Shown piece after piece: positions 42,838 through 53,835 of a stretch of DNA of 64,000 nt. The notes under the pieces are model-generated. The model did no database searches. It was given only the letters and a program-made list of their open reading frames with translations, and had not been told where the DNA came from. The stretch covers positions 8,319,501 through 8,383,500 of the forward strand of contig CM064427.1 of NCBI GenBank assembly GCA_032690845.1, given 5' to 3'. The translations under genes and the position numbers were made by a program. The stretch is from Eleusine coracana subsp. coracana (taxonomy: Eukaryota; Streptophyta; Magnoliopsida; Poales; Poaceae). Each line of letters begins with the position of its first letter. The stretch's first letter is position 1.

Positions 42838-43934
42838 TTGCGCTCACTCTTTTCCTCCAGAAAAATAGGGACATCTTTGCATGGAAGCCCTCTGACATGC
42901 CGGGAGTTCCTAGGGAAAAGATTGAGCACGAGCTAAGGGTGCCTCCTGGGGCCACCCCCGTCAAGCAAAAGCTTAGAAGGTTGGCACAAGACCGCAAGGA
43001 CGCTATGAAGAAGGAGATAGCTAGATTATTAGATGCTAAGGTTATAAAGGAAGTGTATCATCCTGATTGGCTGGCAAATCTAGTCCTTGTACCCAAGAAG
43101 AATAAAAAGTGGTGGATGTGTGTTGATTATACCGATTTGAACAAGGTCTGCCCTAAAGACCCCTTCGCTCTGCCACGTATTGATCAGATCGTAGACTCAA
43201 CAGCCAGGTGTGAGCATTTAAGCTTTCTGGATGCCTATTCAGGCTATCACCAGATCCCACTGAAAGTCGAAGATCAGATCAAGACTTTCTTTATAACTCT
43301 CTTCGGTGCTTATTGCTATATCACTATGCCATTCGGTCTGAAAAATAGTGGCGCGACTTACCAACATGGTATTCAACGCTGCCTCAAAACTCAGATCGGT
43401 CGGAACGCGGAAGCGTATGTTGACGACATTGTGGTAAAGACACAGAATGTTGAAGAACTTCTTTCTGACCTGGCAGAAATGTTCGACAACCTGAGACGTT
43501 ACTCGATGAAGTTGAATGCTAAAAAATATGTTTTTGGGGTTCGTTCGGGAAAGCTACTCGGTTACATCGTTTCAAAATGAGGTATAGAGGCTAACCTAGA
43601 TAAAATTAAGGCGATCCTTGATATGGGGCAACCTAATTCTCAAAGGGATGTTCAGAAGCTGACCGGATGTCTGGCGTCCTTGAGTCGCTTTATTTCCCCA
43701 CTGGGGATCAGGGGTGTGCCATTTTTCAAACTGCTCAAAAAGCAGGATGACTTCGTCTGGACAACAGAGGTGCAGTCGATATTAGAAGAGTTGAAGGTCC
43801 ATCTCAGCAGTATTCCAGTCCTGGTGCCTCCAGAGCAACAAGAGAAGCTTCAGCTCTACATATCGGCCACAACTCAAGTTGTGAGTACCGTTTTAGCGTT
43901 GATCGAGAGGAAGAGGGTCATGTACAAAAAGTAA
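42838..43934 (+). pseudogene. Reverse transcriptase and start of RNase H, gypsy pol
   Basis: The RT copies the element's RNA. Motifs in order: LVPKKNKKWWMCVDYTDLNK, LPRIDQIVD, FLDAYSGYHQI, MPFGLKNSGATYQ and the catalytic YVDD at 43416-43427. The domain then reads through a TGA at 43578 into the RNase H lead (PNSQRDVQKLTGCLASLSRF) and the FVWTTEVQSILEEL segment. A one-base loss near 43900-43912 shifts the frame; the sense continues in the frame of 43943. All catalytic RT residues are present, yet the flanking stops kill it. Confidence 0.9.
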
Positions 43935-43942
43935 AACACCCG

Positions 43943-44643
43943 GTGTACTTTGTCAGTGAGGTCCTTAGTGCCTACAAAACACGATATCACCAGATCTTGA
44001 AGCTGCTTTATGCGCTCTTGATCACTTCAAGGAAGTTAAAGTATTATTTCCAAGCTCATCTTATTGAAGTTCAAACGACCTTTGCACTTGGGGAAGTACT
44101 CCACAACCGAGAAGCCGAAGGAAAAATTGCTAATTGGGTAGTCGAACTTGGTCAATACACCATTACGTTCGTACCTCGCTCGGCAATTAAAGGACAAGCG
44201 TTGGCTGACTTCGTTTCCGAGTAAACAGAGATTCAGATGCTGCCTGCACCACAAGATGTTGAGTACTGGAAGATGTACTACGACGGATCCCTCCAGTTAC
44301 CTGGAGCGGGTGCAGGGATTGTGCTCATCTCACCACAGGGAGAAAAGCTTTGGTATCTTCTCCAGATCATGTTTCGCGTGTCTAATAACGCTGCAGAGTA
44401 TGAGGCTCTTCTACACGGTCTGCGCATTGCTGTATCACTCAGCATTTAGCGTCTCGACATCTTTGGTGATTCGGCTTTGGTCATCAACCAAGTCACTAAG
44501 GATTAGAACTGTGTGGATGACAATATGGCTGCCTATTGCCAAGAAGTTAGGAAGCTTGAAGATAAGTTCGATGGACTGAAGTTTACGCATGTTCTTCGAG
44601 ATAACAACCAAGCGGCTGATGAATTAGCCAAGATGGGATCGTC
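43943..44643 (+). pseudogene. RNase H end plus second (archaeal-type) RNase H domain
   Basis: The first RNase H finishes here (VYFVSEVLSAYKTRYHQ to QALADFVSE, then TAA at 44222). A second RNase H-like domain opens with MYYDGSLQLPGAGAGIVL, then NNAAEYEALLHGLRIA, and continues through stops at 44447 and about 44503 to NNQAADELAKMGSS. Two RNase H domains in a row are a hallmark of the Tat lineage of plant gypsy elements. Near 44660 another one-base shift moves the sense to the frame of 44644. Confidence 0.8.
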
Positions 44644-45103
44644 TTGATCGATTGTCCCACCGGTGTTTTCTTACACACTTTGGATTCCCCCACTATTCCT
44701 CCTTGGTCAGACGTTCTAACAACCGATGTTGTTGAGTTGATAGATGATATCAACATAAAGACCAACTGGCGTGACCCGATTGTTGAATTTTTGACCAAGG
44801 GGACGCTGCCTACGGATCATAATGAGCAACAGAGGTTAAAGGCAAGATGTCGAGGTTATTTGATGGTGGATGACCTACTCTATTGACGAGGAGGTTCAAA
44901 TATCTTGATATGATGCATCTCAATTCCAGAAGGTAAAGAGTTGATGAAAGAAATCCATTCAGGAGTATGTGACAACCACGCGGCTTCCAAGATTTTGGTC
45001 AGCAAAGCTTTCCGACAAGGGTTCTATTGGCCTACAGCGGTCGAAGATGCACACCAGGTCATTCGAAAGTGTGAAGGCTATCAATTCTTCACTCAACAGA
45101 CGC
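44644..45103 (+). pseudogene. Integrase zinc-finger fragment; integrase core missing
   Basis: The linker (VFLHTLDSPTIPPW to YLMVDDLLY) leads, after stops at 44884 and about 44911, into the integrase HHCC finger: EIHSGVCDNHAASKILV, then FYWPTAVEDAHQVIRKC. The last finger cysteine is a tyrosine (CEGYQFF), so the zinc site is also damaged. Directly after FTQQ the 3' LTR begins at 45104. The DDE catalytic core, C-terminal domain, 3' non-coding region and polypurine tract are absent. Confidence 0.85.
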
Positions 45104-45491
45104 TGTGGAATACTTACCTTTCGGGTATCCATAGTTATGCCTAAGTCGGTAGAAGACCGGATACCTTATCAATAAGGGAACCGACCGAGTCGGTTTGGAG
45201 CACAAGGCAATTAGAGATAGACTTTCTATGTAAATCTTTGTAGACTGCGAGTAGAACTCTTCATGTAACCCCTGCCGACCGGATATATAAGGCGGCAGGA
45301 AACCCGCATCAAGGGACAGGAAACACCACATCGACTTCATTACAATACAAACCACAGAACACAGGACGTAGGGTTTGTACTCTCATCGAGAGGGCTCCAA
45401 CCTATATAACTCGGTGTCTTGTGTCTTAACCATCGTAGTTTTTAGTCCCGACGTATCCCTATAAATATATTGCCGAGATTAAGTCTCGACA
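45104..45491 (+). repeat. 3' LTR (388 bp)
   Basis: Full length, TGTGGAATAC to AGTCTCGACA, followed by target duplication CACTT (45492-45496). No purine-rich tract precedes it. Confidence 0.95.
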
Positions 45492-45563
45492 CACTTCCCA
45501 CGACATGATCGGTACAAAATTTCTTCCCTATAGTTCGTTGTTGCACAAACTTGCAATGCTTTA

Positions 45564-46118
45564 GGGTGTGTTTGGTTGAGTTTTTCAGAAAAGCCAAAAA
45601 CCCAACCAAAAGGGTTGGCTTTCAAAAAAAATCATAGTCAAAAATAGTTTTTAGCTAGTTTATTTCTGAAAGCAGATAAAGAGATGTTTTTTTTTTGGCT
45701 TTTGCTTTTACAAGTTCAATTTTTTTTAGAATTTTTTTAAAACATTTTAAATAAAAAAACATTTTTAATTTTTTAATAAAATTAAAACCTTTTTGAATTC
45801 TTAAATAACTTTTTGAATTTTTAGAAAACTTTTTAAGAAAATTTTAAACAACTTTAGAATTTTTAAAAAACCTTTTAAATTTAGAAAATATGTAGTAGAA
45901 AGAAAAAATTAAACAAATTAACATGAAGCTTTTAAATTGCATATAAATTTAAATGAATAACATATTATTTTATAGTTATCAGCTTATAGTCACTTTTTCG
46001 TAGTCGTTTTCACCAAAGGACTTTCAGCCTTTTTACAACTCATACCTCACAACAGTTTTTTTTAACAGCACACACCCACAACAGTTTTTTCACATCTACA
46101 ACGAAACCAAACACACCC
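45564..46118. mobile_element. Tourist-like (PIF/Harbinger) element with TTA duplication
   Basis: The ends GGGTGTGTTTGGTT and AACGAAACCAAACACACCC are inverse, with TTA at 45561-45563 and 46119-46121. The 555-bp AT-rich interior has no coding sequence. It lies 70 bp from the gypsy element and is an independent insertion. Confidence 0.9.
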
Positions 46119-46219
46119 TTAATAAGGAGAGAGTATAGCTTTGATGGCAAATAAGAAATAAGCTCAAGAAAATAGGTGCTTGCTATGATATAAAAATGTT
46201 TTTTTAAAAGAAAAAAAAG

Positions 46220-46510
46220 CTTCGCATGGGTAAAAATGCTTGTTGGAAAAAAGACAATAAGAGCTTTATATGAATGCATCTAATGTAATGCTCTACACCA
46301 AAGTACAAAGCCACATATGTTCCATTTCGATATGATATGAAGATTAGGTGAACATAGTGTCCGAAGCTTCTTTTCGAATTCCTTCTGCGTGTTCTTGGTT
46401 TTACACACTTCAGATTCACTCAGGAACATGCACATGTGGCAGTCGCGCCTTTTCCTTGTTGAAGGATTCATTTGCCGGAACTGATTATTATGCCTAACTA
46501 GTCTTTTGCA
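46220..46510. repeat. Segmental duplication, partial copy C
   Basis: It shares ordered blocks with copies A and B: TTCGATATGAT (46327 and 36314), CGAAGCTTCTTTTCGAATT, and TTGTTGAAGGATTCAT..GATTATTATGCCTAAC (compare 37751-37789). It is more diverged than A is from B. Confidence 0.55.
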
Positions 46511-47928
46511 CGTGTGACACACACACGCTTTATTTCATTATTAAAATATATATTAAGAATGTTTTATTGAGAAAGCAACATCAAACCATCTTAAATTACA
46601 TGCTTTGAGTTGCTTTATTCATGACACGCCTTTTTGTTCTTGAATTCATCTTTGAATATAGTAAAATGACGACAGATATAGCCTTCAAATTTTCATACGT
46701 GCAAACTCACAGTTGTTGAAATATAAGTTAGGGTTATAGTACCCGATAGCAAAGAGCGAGTGAAAGTACCGAAGCAACTTGTCAGGACATAGCAAGTTGT
46801 CTAGATATCGATGTCTGTGAGTCAAATAATCCTATCATAATAGTTCTTTGCACGTGCGATATACACATGTGATTATTTATCCACCCAACCGTGTTTTATC
46901 AAGAAATGCATGTTCAAATCATCTTAAACTCATTTCTCACAGATGTTTTCTTCGCATGTCTTGCACATGTGAAGACCATATACTATTAATATATACATAT
47001 ACAAAAATGATTTTATTATCAAGAGTTACAAGATCGAAGGAAATTGACCATTCTAGAGGAAATTAGAAGTCCTCTAATGTTTATTGAACACGGGATCGAA
47101 ATGAAAATTTTAGGAACCAAAATATGTTATTCATATCGAAGTGTCTGAGGTACACATCAAGAATTTCTACAGAATTCGTTCAAGTTTGCGACAGAGAATG
47201 ACAAGGCCCATCATTTACCATAATGTACAGTTTTGCTTCTTAATTGTGTGTTATTCCACAAGAATCAAGAAATAGAAAACTGTCAGACATTTCCACAACT
47301 CAGTTTTCATATATCATCCGAAAGTTTGTTCATGATATAATAAAGTGATATAATCAGCAAAAGTTACATAGCAGTCCGAAACCTTAGTTCCTGAAATTTC
47401 TGCCCATCACTCCATCAGTCCAGTTTCTCTCCACAGCAATCTATGATGTAAGTCATGCCCGAAATCTACCAGACCCATCATCAAGCATCCTGATAATCAC
47501 ATATTAAAAGGATAATCAGTAAAGGGTTGTACAATAAGTACACCAATATATCAGTACTTCTACCATATTCACATAATGCATTTCTTATTTTAGAGAGAAA
47601 GAGAGGTCGCCATGCATTTTACTTAGTTGTACTTGTTCAACCCCAACAATATATGCATACATATATAACCTGATTTAATCCGTTCCTAACTTTTAAAATT
47701 ACATTTAATATTCATATTCAAAAACTAAAGAAACAATATAAGTTATACATGCACAGGTGAAACTCACAACTCTCGTAGATGGATCAGCAAGATTAAATTC
47801 CTGGAAGCAACTATCAAGTCATGCCGTGTTTCTTAGCTCTAGTACCCACAATAAAATCGGCTTTCCTTTGCTTGCTATGTGCCATCTACTTGTGGCCTGT
47901 CATTTTGATCTCCGCGGAGGACAGCGTG
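46511..47928. other. AT-rich intergenic DNA with a diverged direct repeat
   Basis: The block around 46500-46600 (TTTTGCACGTGTGACACACA) is loosely repeated at 46845-46940. No coding sequence was seen. Confidence 0.5.
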
Positions 47929-47995
47929 CACTACTACAAAACACCTCATCAGCAGCGGTTATAAAACCCCTCATCAGCAGTTTTGTTCATGAGCC
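47929..47995. mobile_element. Possible CACTA transposon end
   Basis: It begins CACTACTACAAAACACC and contains two copies of CCTCATCAGCAG within 45 bases, like the terminal motif and subterminal repeats of CACTA (En/Spm) elements. The other end was not found, so this is a fragment or an unresolved element. Confidence 0.5.
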
Positions 47996-48882
47996 TCCAA
48001 AGATTAAATGGAGGAATCACTGAATCGAATTCAGAAGACACATAGCAGACACAACTTAACATCCTATTATTTGAGAAAGGAAAGTTACAGCCTAAGCTAG
48101 CTCCATGAAATGGGGTCTACATCATGCATATGTAGGCTGTACCCAAAGCATCTCATTGACTTGCGGCCTGCTCAGCCGCTGCAGCTCCCGTCCATCTGAA
48201 AGTGGCAAGAAAAAAAGTTAATATATTTAGTGCAACTATATGTAACAAATGATATATAATCCTATCATCTATATATTTTCTTTGTTAATTATTCCATCTC
48301 ATACACCAAGAACTACATGCTAACTATAACTTTAAGGAATCTGAATGCAGAAAAATCTGAAAGATGATGGGCATTCTTCAGAATCAGTTTCAGGTTTTGC
48401 TCATCTCATACAAAATAGTGTCATGCACCCAATTAAAACTATAATTTAAAGAATCTGAATGCAGGAAAATCTAAAAGATCATGACCATTATTCAGAGTAT
48501 GAACCTATGTTGCTACCAATTTTTTAATTTGAGTAGCATCCAAGTGATTCCCAACCATAAGCATGAGTCCGTGCCAATGAATTCAACGACTAAATTTTTA
48601 GTTAAGCTAATTTAGCATAGGCGTCTGGTTCTGTGACTGTAAATGACAGGCAATGACAGCAACAAACTACAAACGCTGTGAGATTTTGCAAGCTCAGGAT
48701 TGAGCTTTTCATCATTTAAATGTTGTCGATGAGAACCGAACCGTTTCCGATCATTACCATTTGAAGAAATAAGTATACTTCTAAGTGCAAATTTTCAATT
48801 AAATACACAAGGAAGATTTAAGATTATGTGAGGGCAGAATTGTTTAACTGAACAACAGGGTTTGGGGGCTCACCTCTTTCAC
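47996..48882. other. Intergenic DNA with a short direct repeat
   Basis: Bases 48323-48385 and 48438-48500 are diverged direct copies (ACTATAACTTTAAGGAATCT-type). On the minus strand a short open stretch after an acceptor at 48196 (GRELQRLSRPQVNEML) ends at a TGA at 48124-48122; it could be a terminal exon but nothing joins to it. Confidence 0.45.
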
Positions 48883-50270
48883 CAGGGATGCAGGAACATG
48901 GAGGCGTTGTGGCTAGGACTCTCCCCTCGCTGCAACTCATGCATGAGGAAGCCTTGAGAACGAGTGGAGATGCTCCTCTGTGCGCATCCAAGTGTTGCTT
49001 CAGCCTGCACGTTGCTTGGATTCGTGTCTACCGAACTGAAAAAGAAAACAAAAATTTACCTTGTAGGCATTTCATCGAACATGTTGTGGGCGCCCTGTGC
49101 ATTCTCCACGTTGCTTGGATTCGGGTCTGCCATTGCCTCCACAATTGGAGAAGAAGCTACCGCTAAAGTTGAGAAAGGAGTTGCCCTCGGGATTGACGAA
49201 GTCGCAGCTGCCCGTCGGCCTCCTATGGCCTTCTCCTTTGTCTCCGAAGGCTGCCACAGTCCAGTGCCAGGGAGGCGTGGTGGCCGTCCAATGCCGAGGG
49301 AGGCCGGGGCGGGAGGTGGCTTGTGGGCGGCCTGGGGCGTACCTCTGCCTGTCTCCGTTGCCTTGCAGTCCATGGAGCTGGGCACGAGCAGGGGGCGAGC
49401 GACGCTTTGTTGCGTCCGAGAGTGGGGACCGTGATCTGGTGACGCGCCTCAACGCCGTCGAGCTCCGCGATACCCGCCGCCATAGCCACCAGCCATCTCA
49501 CCGCCGCCACGAGCCCAAGCTCTACACGAGCTACCAACACATCACCGCGCAGATCCGGGCTGCACCACCGCCATAGGGGGTGGGGGGAGGAGGAGGTGGA
49601 CTGCCAACCCCACCTCGTCAAGCCGGTCCGAGGCAGGGCACCGCTGCGTGAGGGTCGCCTGCGGCGCCGTGACGCCTCACCTAGGGGCCGTAACCATTGC
49701 TGACAACCTCAATCTCCTCCGGTCCTCCTCGATACCTTCTCCTCCTGCTCATCCCCATCCGTCTCCCCAGCAGTGGCGGCTGCGGCCACGACGACAGTTG
49801 CCGCTCTTCGCCTCCGATCCACCCCACCTCCCTGCGCATCTCGATGGGTGATTCACCGCCGAATCAAACCGAGAGGAAGAAGAAGCGGCTGGACTCTTAC
49901 CGGCAAAGGGGTTCGGTGGGGATCCATGGAGGCCGGTGCTGCACGATGGATTAGCGACGAGGAGGCAAGGAGATGGGAGCGTCGTGGAGTCGTCAGTCAT
50001 GGCGAGGAAAGTTTGCTGCCCTCGGCTCCACCGGCGGCGATCGCCCGAACGGGTCCTCCTCGCCTCCGCCAGCACGCATCTCGTCACCGCACCCAATCGA
50101 GATCTGGCGACGAAGCACAAGAGGCAGGAAAGGGAAGTGGGAGCGGAGCATGATTCGGCACTCTCGCGTGATTGACGGGGACGTAGAATGTGGGCGGGTA
50201 CAGGCGGGGCTGGGTGCCTATCGGTGACAAAAAAATTCACGCGAAGACCAAAACAACAACTGCCAGCGTA
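48883..50270. other. GC-rich region without an intact gene
   Basis: Frames overlap in several registers on both strands, as expected from composition alone. A 25-bp block (CACGTTGCTTGGATTCG...) is repeated at about 49009 and 49108. It may be a captured or decayed 5' gene region; none is assignable. Confidence 0.45.
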
Positions 50271-51425
50271 AGGCTGTCCGGATCGTATTCTAAATTCATC
50301 CTCTAAAATGAATATTCCATTTTAATTAGTAAAATTCTATTTTTATATCTAATTTTATTGTATTCGTTTATACTTTATATCATTCTCTATATCAACTAAT
50401 TCAATATTTTATTCAACCCTTTCCAATTACCATCTCCTTTCATCTCTCCTCTTCTATCTTTTTTCTTTTCTTTTTTACTTCTTTTCCTTTTACAATAGAT
50501 TAGCAAATCAATTTTTAATTAAATAATAACATTTTTCTCTTTTTTCTCCCTTTTTCTCTTTTTTCTTTTCTTTTTTCTCTCCCTTTTCTCTTTCCTTTTC
50601 TTCTCTCCTCCTCGCGCTTCTCTCCAGAGTCTTCTCCTCCTCGCGCGCGCCGCCGCCCTCCGCCTCCCCCCACCCCCCTGTGCGCCACCGCCGGCCTCCC
50701 CGCGTGCACCGTCGGCCTCCGCCTCCTCCCCCACACGCCGTCGGCCGCCGCCCTCTCTCTCCCTCTTCGCCCCGGCCTCGTCGCGTCGCCTCCTTCTCCT
50801 CCCTCTCCGCCCCAGCCTTCGCGCGCCAGATCCGGCGGTCCTCCGCGCGCCACCGCCGTCAGGCACCCCCTCCCTCCCCTGCAAGCCACCACCGGGGTCC
50901 GCCTCGTCCTCCCCTGCCTCCCTCCTTCGGTGGCCTCGTCAACCCCGCCCGCCTCGATCGCGTCACCCCGGCCTCCGCCGCCACCACCACCACCTCCCGC
51001 GTCACCCCCGACCGCGTCGCCGCCGCCGCGATGCCCCGCCTCCATCTCCGTGCACCGGGAGCAGCTCCCCGTCGAGCTCGTGGGGACCAAGGCGCGTGGG
51101 GACGACCACGACGGCAAGCAGGCCGTCCTCCCAGACCACCCGGCGCACAGATCTCGTGCTCGAGCTCGCGGATCCAGTCTTCCTCCCTCTGCTCGCCAAC
51201 CTTCGTCCCTCTGCCGCAACGGCCGACGCGGGCGCGAGAGCAACGGCTCGAGCGACAAGGGCCCCGCCGTGGTACGTAGCGTATCCCTGCTATCCCTCTA
51301 GATTTGGAGGAAACGGGAGCTCGATTTGGCGTAGCGTAGCCTATACCGGACGTCGGTGCAGGCGTTTTTCCGCTATCCCCGTCCTGGAGCACGGGATAGC
51401 GGACGCCGGTGCACACAGCCTAAGA
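50271..51425. mobile_element. Possible DNA element with GC-rich passenger
   Basis: The left edge AAGGCTGTCCGGAT and the right edge, inverted, TTAGGCTGTGTGCACCGG share AGGCTGT and border an AT-rich shoulder (50290-50520) and a very GC-rich centre. The centre has long Pro/Arg/Ala-rich frames in all registers, including one from 50930 with HREQLPVELVGTKARGDDH, but no recognised domain. No target duplication was seen. A Pack-MULE-like carrier is possible. Confidence 0.35.
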
Positions 51426-51605
51426 CGAGCGTAACAATGTAACGTCCGGGGACAGTTTTTTTGGGACCGCTTTAATCCGATAATTCGGGACGTTTTAACT
51501 GGTTGAGATGGACGGTTGATCTGATAGTGGGTATATTTTCTCAGAATAATCATTTACAGGAGGATGTTTAGCCTTTATAGGGTAGATGAGTGCTCATTAT
51601 TAGGA

Positions 51606-51790
51606 TAGGTACAATGCTACACATAGGCAGTCTCATAGGCCGTCTCATGCATTATCACATAGGATTTTTGATGATGTGTAAGAGAGAGAGGGTGGTGAGA
51701 GAAAGAGGTGGTTGTTTCGTGTAGCAACCACCTCATGCGCTTAAATTTAGAAGTATGAGACGGCTCTCATATCATTGTACGGGTTCTAGT
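51606..51790. mobile_element. Foldback MITE, same family as 13438-13622
   Basis: The ends GGTACAATGCTA and the inverse of TATCATTGTACGG pair. The inside holds GAGGTGGTTGTTTC...GCAACCACCTC. It is inverted relative to the 13.4-kb copy. A related end-fragment (GAGACGACCTATGAGACAAC...) lies at about 51858-51957. Confidence 0.75.
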
Positions 51791-52185
51791 AGTCTTTTAA
51801 TCTATAAATATTCCTTTTTATCTATAAATTAAAGAGTCATATTATTAATAGAAGATAACTAATAAGACCATCCATTATATAAGTCGTTTCATAATCCGTC
51901 TTAAGATTACGTGGCATACATGAGACGACCTATGAGACAACATCATTGTACTTACCCTTGCAGCCCTAAACCACCATGAATCTTTGGCCCGAGGATCCTC
52001 TCTCTTTCCACCATGCATGCACTACACAACACAGCGGGGCCTCCGGTGAGCGCTCTTTTGTGCACGAGAGGGCGGCATACCGCCTTCGGCGTGAGCGGGG
52101 GCGTGAAGCAACCTTGCATGGAAGCGGAGACCAAATCTAGGCGCCGTGGAAAATGAGGTGATCCCTATGCGCATCCCTATGCGCA

Positions 52186-52645
52186 TAGGGATGGCAATTT
52201 CACCTTTGGGTGCGGGAGCCGATGGGTTTTGCACCCGACGGATGCAGGCGTGGGTCTAATTTTTCATCCATGGGTGTCACCCGCACCCGATCCGATAAAC
52301 ATGGGTGTGGGTGCGGGTTTTATTTCTCACCCATGGGTGACCCGTTGGGCTCCGAAACATACTTAATTACAAAATTTATTATTATTTCATAATAAGCTAA
52401 CCCTAAATAAATATATATCCATGACTCATTTTTATTAATTGTTGTGACATATATAGACATTGTGTATTTGTATTGACCTCGTTAAAATACTTATTTTAAG
52501 ATGTTTTCATATTACATATGAAACCCGATGGGCACTCGACACCCACCCGAAACCCGATGGGTGCGGATGTGGGTCTCAATTTCCACCCGTAGGTGTGGGT
52601 GTATTTTGCTCCATCCGATATAAACCCGACCCTTTGTCATCCCTA
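52186..52645. mobile_element. Ac-like hAT non-autonomous element
   Basis: It starts TAGGGATGGCAA and ends TTTGTCATCCCTA, the Ac/Ds-type terminus. Subterminal regions are packed with ACCCATGGGT, CACCCGA and AAACCCGATGGGTG motifs on both strands, as in transposase-binding arrays. The 460-bp sequence has no frame. No clean 8-bp duplication was found; the left flank is itself an inverted ATCCCTATGCGC repeat. Confidence 0.6.
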
Positions 52646-53835
52646 TCCCTGCGGCCTTTTTTTCCTATTATTATTTTTTTCTTTTGACGAAATTCACCAC
52701 ATGAGGAAATTGACGAGAAGAACTATGCAATATTCATGCGAGGGGGTGGAGCTCTAAGAGGCGCGCCGCCCCCGATCACGATGGACGATCGGGCCACTTC
52801 GTCGCGTCGTGGACATCGCGCAGGCTGAGCTCCATGCACAGCCGCCTCAAAGACATTGCGCCGGCCGAGCTCGTGGACGATGATGGGTGCTGGACGTCGG
52901 TCACGGTCCAAGAGCCCTGGACATTTTCTCGTTCAAGATGTGCGTCGTACGTGACCATTGATCCGAAAGTAAATGGTCTGGATCTCGGCCTAGTGCCAGC
53001 TCTGCAAGGCAGAGGATATGATGAGGATCTGAACCCCGTCTCCTAAACTTTCGCGCGTCTTGTGCGTCGTGCGATCGGAGGGTAGTAAATGCCGGTAGGT
53101 GCGAGGCGGCCGCCGACTGCTCTCCCTCCTCCTCCCCCCCTCCTCTCAATCTCTTCTTCTCCCCCTTTCGTTTCGCTCCCGTGCCATCGCCTGCATCTCG
53201 CGGCCTCGCCTGGGTGAGTTCTCTCCGTTTTCCGACTTTAGTTTCGGCCGTTTCTTCCATCCTTGCATTCGCCTGGTCGCGTTCTAGGAAGAGGAGAACG
53301 GGTTGTGTTTCGTTGCGCGTGAATTCTCTGGTTTCGTTTTTGCCTCTTCCGATCTGTTTTGGATCAGCAGATTTCTTCCTTTGGGTCTTTTACCATCGTT
53401 CCCCCGGCCCTTTGTTCTTGTTGATTTTCTTGCGAGTTCGGCGTTTTTATAGATTTCGATGGCTTTGGTTAGTGTTTCGGTGTGGTGCCGTGTGCAGCCG
53501 GAGGGCGCTGGGTGAGCTTCTTGCGCTTCCTTTTGGACCGAGATGTTTTCGTTCGCTGATGTTTTTTGCGATCTCGTCGATCGAGCTCCCTGGGTTTCAT
53601 TTTGGCGAGAGGAGGAAGCGCAGTCAAGTAAGAAGAAAGGGTACTAGCGGGCTGCATTTCTCTCTTGCCCTCTTGGTTGATGTGTTGAGCGAAATCCTGG
53701 CTCTAACTGCTTCTCACAACCTTATAGCAGGTTCTTGGCATCCACCGTGTTTATACGGGGTCTGTCGTAGTGCTTCGAACGAGCCGGTCCTGACCATTTT
53801 AAACTCAGGGCGGCGATGCTTCATGCAATGAATCT
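52646..53835 (+). promoter_or_regulatory. Gene-like 5' region upstream of 53836
   Basis: A pyrimidine-rich block at 53120-53180 followed by CCTGG|GTGAGT near 53211 looks like a 5' UTR with a first intron. A short exon-like piece (CCGGAGGGCGCTGG then GTGAGC) follows an AG near 53499. This is the architecture of a grass transcription unit on the plus strand. No long frame is present. Confidence 0.4.

Larger units (their letters stand above)
39622..45491 (+). mobile_element. Ty3/gypsy LTR retrotransposon (Tat-like lineage), defective
   Basis: The 5870-bp element has two 388-bp LTRs (TGTG...GACA) and a perfect 5-bp target duplication, CACTT, at 39617-39621 and 45492-45496. The order is LTR, primer binding site, gag, protease, RT, RNase H, a second RNase H-like domain, integrase zinc finger, LTR. 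The second RNase H after the first and the RT motif style (CVDYTDLNKVCPKDPF) point to the Tat lineage. By hand count the LTRs differ at 39 of 388 sites. Gag-pol holds at least eight in-frame stops and two frameshifts. The integrase core, the rest of pol and the polypurine tract are absent. Confidence 0.95.

Noticed and set aside
48874..49133. Two-exon minus-strand gene starting MADPNPSNVENAQGAHNMFD
   Set aside because: The implied intron would be only about 24 bp, shorter than plant introns, and joining to a later exon at 48195 gives a stop at the junction.
50515..51416. Several frames of 180-250 codons on both strands
   Set aside because: All registers are open because of extreme GC content with few stop codons; they are Pro-, Arg- and Ala-rich with no domain.
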